Positions 23,222 through 38,600 of a stretch of 64,000 nucleotides of DNA are shown piece by piece. Position numbers and translations under genes: made by a program. The first letter of the stretch is position 1; every line of letters begins with the position of its first letter. The notes under the pieces are model-generated. The model was not told where the DNA came from, did no database searches, and saw only the letters and a list, made by a program, of their open reading frames with translations. Location of the stretch: the NCBI GenBank assembly GCA_963693285.1, contig OY848918.1, positions 15,684,263 to 15,748,262 of the forward strand. Reading direction: 5' to 3'. This DNA comes from Xestospongia muta. Its lineage: Eukaryota; Porifera; Demospongiae; Haplosclerida; Petrosiidae.

Positions 23222-26089
23222 ACTTTCGAAAAGCTCTTACCTCTTTATTTTAGTGTTTTAGCCTATTTAGACTACTTTATTAGTATATTTAAGACAGATA
23301 GACTTACTAAACTCTTTAGATCAGCTTATTTAACTAGTTTTCACAGTTAATTTCTAATCTTTTTAACTTTCAACAAGGTCAAAACTCTTTATTTTAGAGT
23401 TTTAACCTATTTAGACTACTTTATTAGTATATTTAAGACAATTAAACTTACTAAACTCTTTAGATCAGCCTATTTAACCAGTTTTCACAGTTAATTTCTA
23501 ATCTTTTTTAACTTTCAAAACGCTCTAAACTCTTTATTTTAGAGTTTTAACCTATTTAGACTACTTTATTAGTATATTTAAGACAGATGAACTTACTAAA
23601 CTCTTTAGATTAGCTTATTTAACCAGATTTCACAGTTAATTTCTAATCTTTTTTAAATTTCAAAAAGCTCTAAACTCTTTATTTTAGACTTTTAACGTAA
23701 TTAGACTACTTTATTAGTATATTTAAGACAGATAAACTTACTAAACTCTTTCGATCAGCTTATTTAACCAGTTTTCACAGTTAATTTCTAAACTTTTTTA
23801 ACTTTCAAAATGGTCTAAACTCTTTATTTAGAGTTTCAACCTATTTAGACTACTTTATTAGTATATTTAAGACAAATAAACTTACTAAACTCTTTAGATC
23901 AGCTTATTTAACCAGTTTTCACAGTTAATTTCTAATATTTTTTAACTTTCAAAAAGCTCTAAACTCTTTATTTTACAGTTTTAACCTATTAATACTACTT
24001 TATTAGTATATTTTAGCAAATTAACTTACTAAACTCTTTAGATCAGCTTATTTAACCAGTTTTCACAGTTAATTTCTAATCTTTTTTAACTTTCAAAAAG
24101 CTGTAAACTCTTTATTTTAGAGTTTTAACCTATTTAGACTACTTTATTAGTATATTTGAAACAGATAAACTTACTAAACGGTTTAGATCAGCTTATTTAA
24201 CCAGTTTTCACAGTTAATTTCTAATCTTTTTTAACTTTAAAATCGCTCATATCACTTTATTTTAGAGTTTTAACCTATTTAAACTACTTGATTAGTATAT
24301 TTAAGAGAGATAAACTTACTAAACTCTTTAGATCAGCTTATTTAACCAGTTTTCACAGTTAATTTCTAATCTTTTTAACTTTGAAAAAGCTCTAAACTCT
24401 TTATTTTAGAGTTTCAACCTATTTAGACTACTTTATTAGTATATTTAAGACAGATAAACTTACTAAACTCTTTAGATCAGCTTATTTAACCAGTTTTCAC
24501 AGTTAATTTCTAATCTTTTTTAACTTTCAAAAAGCTCTAAACTCTTTATTTTAGATTTTCAACCTATTTAGGCTACTTTATTAGTATATTTAAGACAAAT
24601 AAACTTACTAAACTCTTTAGATCAGCTTATTTAACCAGTTTTCACAGTTAATTTCTAATATTTTTTAACTTTCAAAAAGCTCTAAACTCTTTATTTTAGA
24701 GTTTTAACCTATTAAGACTACTTTATTTGTATATTTTAGACAGATTAACTTACTAAACTCTTTAGATCAGCTTATTTAACCACTTTTCACAGTTAATTTC
24801 TAATCTTTTTTAACTTTCAAAATGCTCTAAACTCTTTATTTTAGAGTTTTAACCTATTAAGACTACTTTATTAGTATATTTTAGACAAATTAACTTACTA
24901 AACTCTTTAGATCAGCTTATTTAACCAGTTTTCACAGGTAATTTCTAATCTTTTTAACTTTCAAAAAGCTCTAAACTCTTTATTTTAGAGTTTTAACCTA
25001 TTTTGACTACTTTATTAGTATATTTAAGACAGATAAACTTACTAAACTCTTTAGATCAGCTTATTTAACCAGTTTTCACCGTTAATTTACTAATTTTTTT
25101 AACTTTCAAAAAGCTCTAAACTCTTTATTTTAGAGTTTTAACCTATTTAGACTACTTTATTAGTATATTTAAGACAGATAAACTTACTAAACTCTTTAGA
25201 TCAGCTTATTTAACCAGTTTTCACAGTTAATTTCTAATCTTTTTTGACTTTCAAAAAGCTCTAAACTCTTTATTTTAGAGTTTTAACCTATTTAGACTAC
25301 TTTATTAGTATATTTAAGACAGATAAACTTACTAAACTCTTTAGATCAGCTTATTTAACCAGTTTCACAGTTAATTTCTAATCTTTTTTAACTTTCAAAA
25401 AGCTCTAAACTCTGTATTTTAGAGTTTTAACCTATTTAGACTACTTTATTAGTATATTTAAGACAATTAAACTTACTAAACTCTTTAGATCAGCCTATTT
25501 AACCAGTTTTCACAGTTAATTTCTAATCTTTTTTAACTTTGAAAAAGCTCTAAACTCTTTATTTTAGAGTTTTAACCTATTTAGACTACTTTATTAGTAT
25601 ATTTAAGACAATTAAAATTACTAAACTCTTTAGATCAGCCTATTTAACCAGTTTTCACAGTTAATTTCTAATCTTTTTTAACTTTCAAAAAGCTCTAAAC
25701 TCTTTATTTTAGAGTTTTAACCTATTTAGACTACTTTATTAGTATATTTAAGACAGATAAACTTATTAAAGTTCTTAGATCTGCTTATTTAAGCAGTTTT
25801 CACAGTTAATTTCTAATCTTTTTTAACTTTCGAAAAGCTCTTACCTCTTTATTTTAGTGTTTTAGCCTATTTAGACTACTTTATTAGTATATTTAAGACA
25901 GATAGACTTACTAAACTCTTTAGATCAGCTTATTTAACTAGTTTTCACAGTTAATTTCTAATCTTGTTAACTTTCAAAAAGGTCAAAACTCTTTATTTTA
26001 GAGTTTTAACCTATTTAGACTACTTTATTAGTATATTTAAGACAATTAAACTTACTAAACTCTTTAGATCAGCCCATTTAACCAGTTTT
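23222..26089 (-). repeat. Satellite, mosaic of neighbouring block types
   Basis: About 20 reversed monomers. The hairpin monomer and its CTTACCTC follower at 23161-23300 recur at 25765-25900, 2604 bp (18 monomers) apart. The short TGGTCTAAACTC...TTTAGAGTTTC monomer (23811) is the first of a marker series seen again near 28588, 32351, 36257, 42767, 46967, 50730 and 57233. No gene or foreign sequence. Confidence 0.82.
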
Positions 26090-29000
26090 CACAGTTAATT
26101 TCTAATATTTTTTAACTTTCAAAAAGCTCTAAACTCTTTATTTTAGAGTTTTAACGTATTTAGACTACTTTATTAGTATATTTAAAACAGATAAACTTAC
26201 TAAACTCTTTAGATCAGCTTATTTAACCAGTTTTCACAGTTACTTTCTAATCTTTTTTAACTTTCAAAAAGCTCTAAACTCTTTATTTTAGAGTTTTAAC
26301 CTATTTAGACTATTTTATTAGTATATTTAAGACAGATAAACTTACTAAACTCTTTAGATCAGCTTATTTAACCAGTTTTCAAGGTTAATTTCTAATCTTT
26401 TTTAACTGTCAAAAAGCTCTAAACTCTTTATTTTAGAGTTTTAACCTATTTAGACTACTTTATTAGTATATTTAAGACAAATAAACTTACTAAACTCTTT
26501 AGATCAAACTATTTAACCAGCTCTCACAGTTAATTTCTAATCTTTTTTAACTTTCAAAAAGCTCTAAACTCTTTATTTTAGAGTTTTAACCTATTTAGAC
26601 TACTTTATTAGTATATTTAAGACAGATAAACTTACTAAACTCTTTAGATTCCCTTATTTAACCAGTTTTCACAGTTAATTTCTAATCTTTTTTAACTTTA
26701 AAATCGCTCATATCACTTTATTTTAGAGTTTTAACCTATTTAAACTACTTGATTAGTATATTTAAGAGAGATAAACTTACTAAACTCTTTAGATCGGCTT
26801 ATTTAACCAGTTTTCACAGTTAATTTCTAATATTTTTTAACTATAAAAACGCTCATATCACTTTATTTTAGAGTTTTAACCTATTTAAACTACTTTATTA
26901 GTATATTTAAGAGAGATAAACTTACTAAACTCTTTAGATCAGCTTATTTAACCAGTTTTCACAGTTAATTTCTAATCTTTTTTAACTTTCAAAAAGCTCT
27001 AAACTCTTTATTTTAGAGATTTAACCTATTTAGCCTACATTATCAGTATATTAAAGACAGATAGACTTACTAAACTCTTTAGATCAGCTTATTTAATCAG
27101 TTTTCACAGTTAATTTCTAATCTTTTTAACTTTCAAAAAGCTCTAAACTCTTTATTTTAGACTTTTAACCTATTTAGACTACTTTATTAGTATATTTAAG
27201 ACAGATAAACTTACTAAACTCTTTAGATCAGCCTATTAACCAGTTTTCACAGTTAATTTCTAATTTTTTTAACTTTCAAAATGCTCTAAACTCTTTATTT
27301 TAGATTTTCAACCTATTTAGGCTACTTTATTAGTATATTTAAGACAAATAAACTTACTAAACTCTTTAGATCAGCTTATTTAACCAGTTTTCACAGTTAA
27401 TTTCTAATATTTTTTAACTTTCAAAAAGCTCTAAACTCTTTATTTTAGAGGTTTAACCTATTAAGACTACTTTATTTGTATATTTTAGACAGATTAACTT
27501 ACTAAACTCTTTAGATCAGCTTATTTAACCAGTTTTCACAGTTAATTTCTAATCTTTTTTAACTTTCAAAAAGCTCTAAACTCTTTATTTTAGAGTTTTA
27601 ACCTATTTAGACTACTTTATTAGTATATTTAAAACAGATAAACTTACTAAACTCTTTAGATCAGCTTATTTAACCAGTTTTCACAGTTAATTTCTAATCT
27701 TTTTTAACTTTCAAAAAGCTCTAAACTCTGTATTTTAGAGTTTTAACCTATTTAGACTATTTTATTAGTATATTTAAGACAGATAAACTTACTAAACTCT
27801 TTAGATCAGCTTATTTAACCAGTTTTCACAGTTAATTTCTAATCTTTTTTAACTTTCAAAAAGCTCTAAACTCTTTATTTTAGAGTTTTAACCTATTTAG
27901 ACTACTTTATTAGTATATTTAAGACAGATAAACTTACTAAACTCTTTAGATCAACCTATTTAACCAGTTTTCACAGTTAATTTCTAATCTTTTTTAACTT
28001 TCAAAAAGCTCTAAACTCTTTATTTTAGAGTTTTAACCTATTTAGACTATTTTATTAGTATATTTAAGACAGATAAACTTACTAAACTCTTTAGATTCCC
28101 TTATTTAACCAGTTTTCACAGTTAATTTCTAATCTTTTTTAACTTTGAAAAAGCTCTAAACTCTTTATTTTAGAGATTTAACCTATTTAGACTACTTTAT
28201 TAGTAAATTTAAGATAGATTAACTTACTAAACTCTTTAGATCAGCTTATTTAACCCGTTTTCACACTTAATTTACTAATCTTTTTTAACTTTCAAAAAGC
28301 TCTAAACTCTTTATTTTAGAGTTTTAACCTATTTAGACTACTTTATTAGTATATTTAAGACAGATAAACTTACTAAACTCTTTAGATCAGCTTATTTAAC
28401 CAGTTTTCACAGTTAATTTTTAATCTTTTTTAAATTTCAAAAAGCTCTAAACTCTTTATTTTAGACTTTTAACGTAATTAGACTACTTTATTAGTATATT
28501 TAAGACAGATAAACTTACTAAACTCTTTCGATCAGCTTATTTAACCAGTTTTCACAGTTAATTTCTAAACTTTTTTAACTTTCAAAATGGTCTAAACTCT
28601 TTATTTAGAGTTTCAACCTATTTAGACTACTTTATTAGTATATTTAAGACAAATAAACTTACTAAACTCTTTAGATCAGCTTATTTAACCAGTTTTCACA
28701 GATAATTTCTAATATTTTTTAACTTTCAAAAAGCTCTAAACTCTTTATTTTAGAGTTTTAACCTATTAAGACTACTTTATTAGTATATTTTAGCAAATTA
28801 ACTTACTAAACTCTTTAGATCAGCTTATTTAACCAGTTTTCACAGTTAATTTCTAATCTTTTTAAACTTTCAAAAAGCTGTAAACTCTTTATTTTAGAGT
28901 TTTAACCTATTTAGACTACTTTATTAGTATATTTGAAACAGATAAACTTACTAAACGGTTTAGATCAGCTTATTTAACCAGTTTTCACAGTTAATTTCTA

Positions 29001-31700
29001 ATCTTTTTTAACTTTAAAATCGCTCATATCACTTTATTTTAGAGTTTTAACCTATTTAAACTATTTGATTAGTATATTTAAGAGAGATAAACTTACTAAA
29101 CTCTTTAGATCGGCTTATTTAACCAGTTTTCACAGTTAATTTCTAATATTTTTTAACTATAAAAACGCTGATATCACTTTATTTTAGAGTTTTAACCTAT
29201 TTAAACTACTAGATTAGTATATTTAAGAGAGATAAACTTACTAAACTCTTTAGATCAGCTTATTTAACCAGTTTTCACAGTTAATTTCTAATCTTTTTAA
29301 CTTTGAAAAAGCTCTAAACTCTTTATTTTAGAGTTTCAATCTATTTAGACTACTTTATTAGTATATTTAAGACAGATAAACTTACTAAACTCTTTAGATC
29401 AGCTTATTTAACCAGTTTTCACAGTTAATTTCTAATCTTTTTTAACTTTCGAAAAGCTCTAAACTCTTTATTTTAGAGATTTAACCTATTTAGCCTACTT
29501 TATCAGTATATTAAAGACAGATAGACTTACTAAACTCTTTAGATCAGCTTATTTAACTAGTTTTCACAGTTAATTTCTAATCTTTTTAACTTTCAAAAAG
29601 CTCTAAACTCTTTATTTTAGACTTTTAACCTATTTAGACTACTTTATTAGTATATTTAAGACAGATAAACTTACTAAACTCTTTAGATCAGCCTATTTAA
29701 CCAGTTTTCACAGTTAATTTCCAATCTTTTCTAATTTTCAAAACGCTCTAAACTCTTTATTTTAGAATTTTAACCTATTTAGACTACTTTATTAGTATAT
29801 TTAAGACAGATTAACTTACTACACTCTTTAGATTAGCTTATTTAACCAGTTTTCACAGTTAATTTCTAATCTTTTTTAATTTTCAAAAAGCTCTAAACTC
29901 TTTATTTTAGACTTTTAACGTAGTTAGACTACCTTATTAGTATATTTAAGACAGATAAACTTACTAAACTCTTTAGATCAGCTTATTTAACCAGTTTTCA
30001 CAGTTAATTTCTAATTTTTTTTAACTTTCAAAATGCTCTAAACTCTTTATTTTAGATTTTCAACCTATTTAGGCTACTTTATTAGTATATTTAAGACAAA
30101 TAAACTTACTAAACACTTTAGATCAGCTTATTTAACCAGTTTTCACAGTTAATTTCTAATATTTTTTAACTTTCAAAAAGCTCTAAACTCTTTATTTTAG
30201 AGTTTTAACCTATTAAGACTACTTTATTTGTATATTTTAGACAGATTAACTTACTAAACTCTTTAGATCAGCTTATTTAACCAGTTTTCACAGTTAATTT
30301 CTAATCTTTTTTAACTTTCAAAATGCTCTAAACTCTTTATTTTAGAGTTTTAACCTATTAAGACTTCTTTATTAGTATATTTTAGACAAATTAACTTACT
30401 AAACTCTTTAGATCAGCTTATTTAACCAGTTTTCACAGGTAATTTCTAATCTTTTTAACTTTCAAAAAGCTCTAAACTCTTTATTTTAGAGTTTTAACCT
30501 ATTTTGACTACTTTATTAGTATATTTAAGACAGATAAACTTACTAAATTCTTTAGATCAGCTTATTTAACCAGTTTTCACCGTTAATTTACTAATCTTTT
30601 TTAACTTTCAAAAAGCTCTAAACTCTTTATTTTAGAGTTTTAACCTATTTAGACTACTTTATTAGTATATTTAAGACAGATAAACTTACTAAACTCTTTA
30701 GATCAGCTTATTTAACCAGTTTTCACAGTTAATTTCTAATCTTTTTTAACTTTCAAAAAGCTCTAAACTCTTTATTTTAGAGTTTTAACCTATTTAGACT
30801 ACTTTATTAGTATATTTAAGACAGATAAACTTACTAAACTCTTTCGATCAGCTTATTTAACCAGTTTTCACAGTTAATTTCTAATCTTTTTTAACTTTCA
30901 AAACGCTCTAAACTCTTGATTTTAGAGTTTTAACCTATTTAGCCTACTTTAATAGTATATTTAAGACAGATAAACTTACTAAACTCTTTAGATCAGCTTA
31001 TTTAACCAGTTTCACAGTTAATTTCTAATCTTTTTTAACTTTGAAAAAGCTCTAAACTCTGTATTTTAGAGTTTTAACCTATTTAGACTACTTTATTAGT
31101 ATATTTAAGACAATTAAACTTACTAAACTCTTTAGATCAGCCTATTTAACCAGTTTTCACAGTTAATTTCTAATCTTTTTTAACTTTGAAAAAGCTCTAA
31201 ACTCTTTATTTTAGAGTTTTAACCTATTTAGCCTACTTTATTAGTATATTTAAGACAGATAAACTTACTAAACTCTTTAGATCAGCTTATTTAACCAGTT
31301 TCACAGTTAATTTTTAATCTTTTTTAACTTTCAAAAAGCTCTAAACTCTGTATTTTAGAGTTTTAACCTATTTAGACTACTTGATTAGTATATTTAAGAC
31401 AATTAAACTTACTAAACTCTTTAGATCAGCCTATTTAACCAGTTTTCACAGTTAATTTCTAATCTTTTTTAACTTTGAAAAAGCTCTAAACTCTTTATTT
31501 TAGAGTTTTAACCTATTTAGACTACTTTATTAGTATATTTAAGACAATTAAACTTACTAAACTCTTTAGATCAGCCTATTTAACCAGTTTTCACAGTTAA
31601 TTTCTAATCTTTTTTAACTTTCAAAAAGCTCTAAACTCTTTATTTTAGAGTTTTAACCTATTTAGACTACTTTATTAATATATTTAAGACAGATAAACTT
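26090..31700 (-). repeat. 5.6-kb segmental duplication, copy 1
   Basis: Matches 44469-50079 at a constant offset of 18379 bp. Checked at 26504/44883 (TCAAACT), 27231/45610, 28252/46631 (AACCCG), 29162/47541 (AAAACGCTGA), 30361/48740 (AGACTTC) and 31701/50080. No net indel is present over 5.6 kb. I saw only a few substitutions, for example TACTTTATT/TACTTGATT near 26896/45275 and TTTATTTTAG/TTTGTTTTAG near 29036/47415. Similarity starts near 26090; upstream sequences differ (GCCCATTT vs GCTTATTT). Confidence 0.92.
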
Positions 31701-34700
31701 ATTAAAGTTCTTAGATCTGCTTATTTAAGCAGTTTTCACAGTTAATTTCTAATCTTTTTTAACTTTCGAAAAGCTCTTACCTCTTTATTTTAGTGTTTTA
31801 GCCTATTTAGACTACTTTATTAGTATATTTAAGACAGATAGACTTACTAAACTCTTTAGATCAGCTTATTTAACTAGTTTTCACAGTTAATTTCTAATCT
31901 TTTTAACTTTCAAAAAGGTCAAAACTCTTTATTTTAGAGTTTTAACCTATTTAGACTACTTTATTAGTATATTTAAGACAATTAAACTTACTAAACTCTT
32001 TAGATCAGCCTATTTAACCAGTTTTCACAGTTAATTTCTAATCTTTTTTAACTTTCAAAACGCTCTAAACTCTTTATTTTAGAGTTTTAACCTATTTAGA
32101 CTACTTTATTAGTATATTTAAGACAGATGAACTTACTAAACTCTTTAGATTAGCTTATTTAACCAGATTTCACAGTTAATTTCTAATCTTTTTTAAATTT
32201 CAAAAAGCTCTAAACTCTTTATTTTAGACTTTTAACGTAATTAGACTACTTTATTAGTATATTTAAGACAGATAAACTTACTAAACTCTTTCGATCAGCT
32301 TATTTAACCAGTTTTCACAGTTAATTTCTAAACTTTTTTAACTTTCAAAATGGTCTAAACTCTTTATTTAGAGTTTCAACCTATTTAGACTACTTTATTA
32401 GTATATTTAAGACAAATAAACTTACTAAACTCTTTAGATCAGCTTATTTAACCAGTTTTCACAGTTAATTTCTAATATTTTTTAACATTCAAAAAGCTCT
32501 AAACTCTTTATTTTAGAGTTTTAACCTATTTAGACTACTTTATTAGTATATTTTAGACAAATTAACTTACTAAACTCCTTAGATCAGCTTATTTAACCAG
32601 TTTTCACAGTTAATTTCTAATCTTTTTTAACTTTCAAAAAGCTGTAAACTCTTTATTTTAGAGTTTTAACCTATTTAGACTACTTTATTAGTATATTTGA
32701 AACAGATAAACTTACTAAACGGTTTAGATCAGCTTATTTAACCAGTTTTCACAGTTAATTTCTAATCTTTTTTAACTTTAAAATCGCTCATATCACTTTA
32801 TTTTAGAGTTTTAACCTATTTAAACTACTTGATTAGTATATTTAAGAGAGATAAACTTACTAAACTCTTTAGATCGGCTTATTTAACCAGTTTTCACAGT
32901 TAATTTCTAATCTTTTTAACTTTGAAAAAGCTCTAAACTCTTTATTTTAGAGTTTCAACCTATTTAGACTACTTTATTAGTATATTTAAGACAGATAAAC
33001 TTACTAAACTCTTTAGATCAGCTTACTTAACCAGTTTTCACAGTTAATTTCTAATCTTTTTTAACTTTCAAAAAGCTCTAAACTCTTTATTTTAGAGATT
33101 TAACCTATTTAGCCTACTTTATCAGTATATTAAAGACAGATAGACTTACTAAACTCTTTAGATCAGCTTATTTAATCAGTTTTCACAGTTAATTTCTAAT
33201 CTTTTTAACTTTCAAAAAGCTCTAAACTCTTTATTTTAGACTTTTAACCTATTTAGACTACTTTATTAGTATATTTAAGACAGATAAACTTGCTAAACTC
33301 TTTAGATCAGCCTATTTAACCAGTTTTCACAGTTAATTTCTAATCTTTTCTAACTTTCAAAACGCTCTAAACTCTTTATTTTAGAATTTTAACCTATTTA
33401 GACTACTTTATTAGTATATTTAAGACAGAATAACTTACTACACTCTTTAGATTAGCTTATTTAACCAGTTTTCACAGTTAATTTCTAATCTTTTTTAAAT
33501 TTCAAAAAGCTCTAAACTCTTTATTTTAGACTTTTAACGTAGTTAGACTACCTTATTAGTATATTTAAGACAGATAAACTTACTAAACTCTTTAGATCAG
33601 CTTATTTAACCAGTTTTCACAGTTAATTTCTAATTTTTTTTAACTTTCAAAATGCTCTAAACTCTTTATTTTAGATTTTCAACCTATTTAGGCTACTTTA
33701 TTAGTATATTTAAGACAAATAAACTTACTAAACTCTTTAGATCAGCTTATTTAACCAGTTTTCACGGTTAATTTCTAATATTTTTTAACTTTCAAAAAGC
33801 TCTAAACTCTTTATTTTAGAGTTTTAACCTATTAAGACTACTTTATTTGTATATTTTAGACAGATTAACTTACTAAACTCTTTAGATTAGCTTATTTAAC
33901 CAGTTTTCACAGTTAATTTCTAATATTTTTAACTTTCAAAAAGCTCTAAACTCTTTATTTTAGAGTTTTAACGTATTTAGACTACTTTATTAGTATATTT
34001 AAAACAGATAAACTTACTAAACTCTTTAGATCAGCTTATTTAACCAGTTTTCACAGTTAATTTCTAATCTTTTTTAACTTTCAAAAAGCTCTAAACTCTG
34101 TATTTTAGAGTTTTAACCTATTTAGACTATTTTATTAGTATATTTAAGACAGATAAACTTACTAAACTCTTTAGATCAGCTTATTTAACCAGTTTTCAAG
34201 GTTAATTTCTAATCTTTTTTAACTTTCAAAAAGCTCTAAACTCTTTATTTTAGAGTTTTAACCTATTTAGACTACTTTATTAGTATATTTAAGACAGATA
34301 AACTTACTAAACTCTTTAGAGCAAACTATTTAACCAGCTCTCACAGTTAATTTCTAATCTTTTTTAACTTTCAAAAAGCTCTAAACTCTTTATTTTAGAG
34401 TTTTAACCTATTTAGACTACTTTATTAGTATATTTAAGACAGATAAACTTACTAAACTCTTTAGATTCCCTTATTTAACCAGTTTTCACAGTTAATTTCT
34501 AATCTTTTTTAACTTTGAAAAAGCTCTAAACTCTTTATTTTAGAGATTTAACCTATTTAGACTACTTTATTAGTAAATTTAAGATAGATTAACTTACTAA
34601 ACTCTTTAGATCAGCTTATTTAACCAGTTTTCACAGTTAATTTCTAATCTTTTTAACTTTAAAAACGCTCATGTCACTTTATTTTAGAGTTTTAAACTAT

Positions 34701-35606
34701 TTAAACAACTTGATTAGTATATTTAAGAGAGATAAACTTACTAAACTGTTTAGATCTGCTTATTTAACCAGTTTTCACAGTTAATTTCTAATGTTTTTTA
34801 ACTTTAAAAACGATCATATCACTTTATTTTACAGTTTTAACCTATTTAAACTGCTTGATTAGTATATTTAAGAGAGATAAACTTATTAAACTCTTTAGAT
34901 CAGCTTATTTAACCAGTTTAACAGTTAATTTCTAATCTTTTTTAACTTTCAAAAAGCTCTAAACTCTTTATTTTAGAGTTTTAACCTATTTAGACTACTT
35001 TATTAGTATATTTAAGACAATTAAACTTACTAAACTCTTTAGATCAGCTTATTTAATCAGTTTTCACAGTTAATTTCTAATCTTTTTAACTTTCAAAAAG
35101 CTCTAAACTCTTTATTTTAGACTTTTAACCTATTTAGACTACTTTATTAGTATATTTAAGACAGATAAACTTACTAAACTCTTTAGATCAGTCTATTTAA
35201 CCAGTTTTCACAGTTAATTTCTAATCTTTTTTAACTTTCGAAAAGCTCTTACCTCTTTATTTTAGTGTTTTAGCCTATTTAGACTACTTTATTAGTATAT
35301 TTAAGACAGATAGACTTACTAAACTCTTTAGATCAGCTTATTTAACTAGTTTTCACAGTTAATTTCTAATCTTTTTAACTTTGAAAAAGCTCTAAACTCT
35401 TTATTTTAGAGTTTTAACCTATTTAGACTACTTTATTAGTATATTTAAGACAATTAAACTTACTAAACTCTTTAGATCAGCCTATTTAACCAGTTTTCAC
35501 AGTTAATTTCTAATCTTTTTTAACTTTCAAAAAGCTCTAAACTCTTTATTTTAGAGTTTTAACCTATTTAGACTACTTTATTAATATATTTAAGACAGAT
35601 AAACTT
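31701..35606 (-). repeat. About 4-kb unit, copy 1 (one monomer short)
   Basis: 3906 bp from one hairpin monomer to the next. It aligns with 35607-39658 (4052 bp) and 50080-54124 (4045 bp). The 146 bp shortfall is explained by two differences: this copy lacks the monomer containing TAACTATAAAAACGCTCA (present at 36826 and, as TAACTATATAAACG, at 51291), and it has a T5 instead of T6 run in TAATATTTTTAAC near 33931. A shared marker is GAGCAAACTATTTAACC at 34319, 38371 and 52837. Confidence 0.9.
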
Positions 35607-38600
35607 ATTAAAGTTCTTAGATCTGCTTATTTAAGCAGTTTTCACAGTTAATTTCTAATCTTTTTTAACTTTCGAAAAGCTCTTACCTCTTTATTTTAGT
35701 GTTTTAGCCTATTTAGACTACTTTATTAGTATATTTAAGACAGATAGACTTACTAAACTCTTTAGATCAGCTTATTTAACTAGTTTTCACAGTTAATTTC
35801 TAATCTTTTTAACTTTCAAAAAGGTCAAAACTCTTTATTTTAGAGTTTTAACCTATTTAGACTACTTTATTAGTATATTTAAGACAATTAAACTTACTAA
35901 ACTCTTTAGATCAGCCTATTTAACCAGTTTTCACAGTTAATTTCTAATCTTTTTTAACTTTCAAAACGCTCTAAACTCTTTATTTTAGAGTTTTAACCTA
36001 TTTAGACTACTTTATTAGTATATTTAAGACAGATGAACTTACTAAACTCTTTAGATTAGCTTATTTAACCAGATTTCACAGTTAATTTCTAATCTTTTTT
36101 AAATTTCAAAAAGCTCTAAACTCTTTATTTTAGACTTTTAACGTAATTAGACTACTTTATTAGTATATTTAAGACAGATAAACTTACTAAACTCTTTCGA
36201 TCAGCTTATTTAACCAGTTTTCACAGTTAATTTCTAAACTTTTTTAACTTTCAAAATGGTCTAAACTCTTTATTTAGAGTTTCAACCTATTTAGACTACT
36301 TTATTAGTATATTTAAGACAAATAAACTTACTAAACTCTTTAGATCAGCTTATTTAACCAGTTTTCACAGTTAATTTCTAATATTTTTTAACATTCAAAA
36401 AGCTCTAAACTCTTTATTTTAGAGTTTTAACCTATTTAGACTACTTTATTAGTATATTTTAGACAAATTAACTTACTAAACTCCTTAGATCAGCTTATTT
36501 AACCAGTTTTCACAGTTAATTTCTAATCTTTTTTAACTTTCAAAAAGCTGTAAACTCTTTATTTTAGAGTTTTAACCTATTTAGACTACTTTATTAGTAT
36601 ATTTGAAACAGATAAACTTACTAAACGGTTTAGATCAGCTTATTTAACCAGTTTTCACAGTTAATTTCTAATCTTTTTTAACTTTAAAATCGCTCATATC
36701 ACTTTATTTTAGAGTTTTAACCTATTTAAACTACTTGATTAGTATATTTAAGAGAGATAAACTTACTAAACTCTTTAGATCGGCTTATTTAACCAGTTTT
36801 CACAGTTAATTTCTAATATTTTTTAACTATAAAAACGCTCATATCACTTTATTTTAGAGTTTTAACCTATTTAAACTACTTGATTAGTATATTTAAGAGA
36901 GATAAACTTACTAAACTCTTTAGATCAGCTTATTTAACCAGTTTTCACAGTTAATTTCTAATCTTTTTAACTTTGAAAAAGCTCTAAACTCTTTATTTTA
37001 GAGTTTCAACCTATTTAGACTACTTTATTAGTATATTTAAGACAGATAAACTTACTAAACTCTTTAGATCAGCTTACTTAACCAGTTTTCACAGTTAATT
37101 TCTAATCTTTTTTAACTTTCAAAAAGCTCTAAACTCTTTATTTTAGAGATTTAACCTATTTAGCCTACTTTATCAGTATATTAAAGACAGATAGACTTAC
37201 TAAACTCTTTAGATCAGCTTATTTAATCAGTTTTCACAGTTAATTTCTAATCTTTTTAACTTTCAAAAAGCTCTAAACTCTTTATTTTAGACTTTTAACC
37301 TATTTAGACTACTTTATTAGTATATTTAAGACAGATAAACTTGCTAAACTCTTTAGATCAGCCTATTTAACCAGTTTTCACAGTTAATTTCTAATCTTTT
37401 CTAACTTTCAAAACGCTCTAAACTCTTTATTTTAGAATTTTAACCTATTTAGACTACTTTATTAGTATATTTAAGACAGAATAACTTACTACACTCTTTA
37501 GATTAGCTTATTTAACCAGTTTTCACAGTTAATTTCTAATCTTTTTTAAATTTCAAAAAGCTCTAAACTCTTTATTTTAGACTTTTAACGTAGTTAGACT
37601 ACCTTATTAGTATATTTAAGACAGATAAACTTACTAAACTCTTTAGATCAGCTTATTTAACCAGTTTTCACAGTTAATTTCTAATTTTTTTTAACTTTCA
37701 AAATGCTCTAAACTCTTTATTTTAGATTTTCAACCTATTTAGGCTACTTTATTAGTATATTTAAGACAAATAAACTTACTAAACTCTTTAGATCAGCTTA
37801 TTTAACCAGTTTTCACGGTTAATTTCTAATATTTTTTAACTTTCAAAAAGCTCTAAACTCTTTATTTTAGAGTTTTAACCTATTAAGACTACTTTATTTG
37901 TATATTTTAGACAGATTAACTTACTAAACTCTTTAGATTAGCTTATTTAACCAGTTTTCACAGTTAATTTCTAATATTTTTTAACTTTCAAAAAGCTCTA
38001 AACTCTTTATTTTAGAGTTTTAACCTATTTAGACTACTTTATTAGTATATTTAAAACAGATAAACTTACTAAACTCTTTAGATCAGCTTATTTAACCAGT
38101 TTTCACAGTTAATTTCTAATCTTTTTTAACTTTCAAAAAGCTCTAAACTCTGTATTTTAGAGTTTTAACCTATTTAGACTATTTTATTAGTATATTTAAG
38201 ACAGATAAACTTACTAAACTCTTTAGATCAGCTTATTTAACCAGTTTTCAAGGTTAATTTCTAATCTTTTTTAACTTTCAAAAAGCTCTAAACTCTTTAT
38301 TTTAGAGTTTTAACCTATTTAGACTACTTTATTAGTATATTTAAGACAGATAAACTTACTAAACTCTTTAGAGCAAACTATTTAACCAGCTCTCACAGTT
38401 AATTTCTAATCTTTTTTAACTTTCAAAAAGCTCTAAACTCTTTATTTTAGAGTTTTAACCTATTTAGACTACTTTATTAGTATATTTAAGACAGATAAAC
38501 TTACTAAACTCTTTAGATTCCCTTATTTAACCAGTTTTCACAGTTAATTTCTAATCTTTTTTAACTTTGAAAAAGCTCTAAACTCTTTATTTTAGAGATT

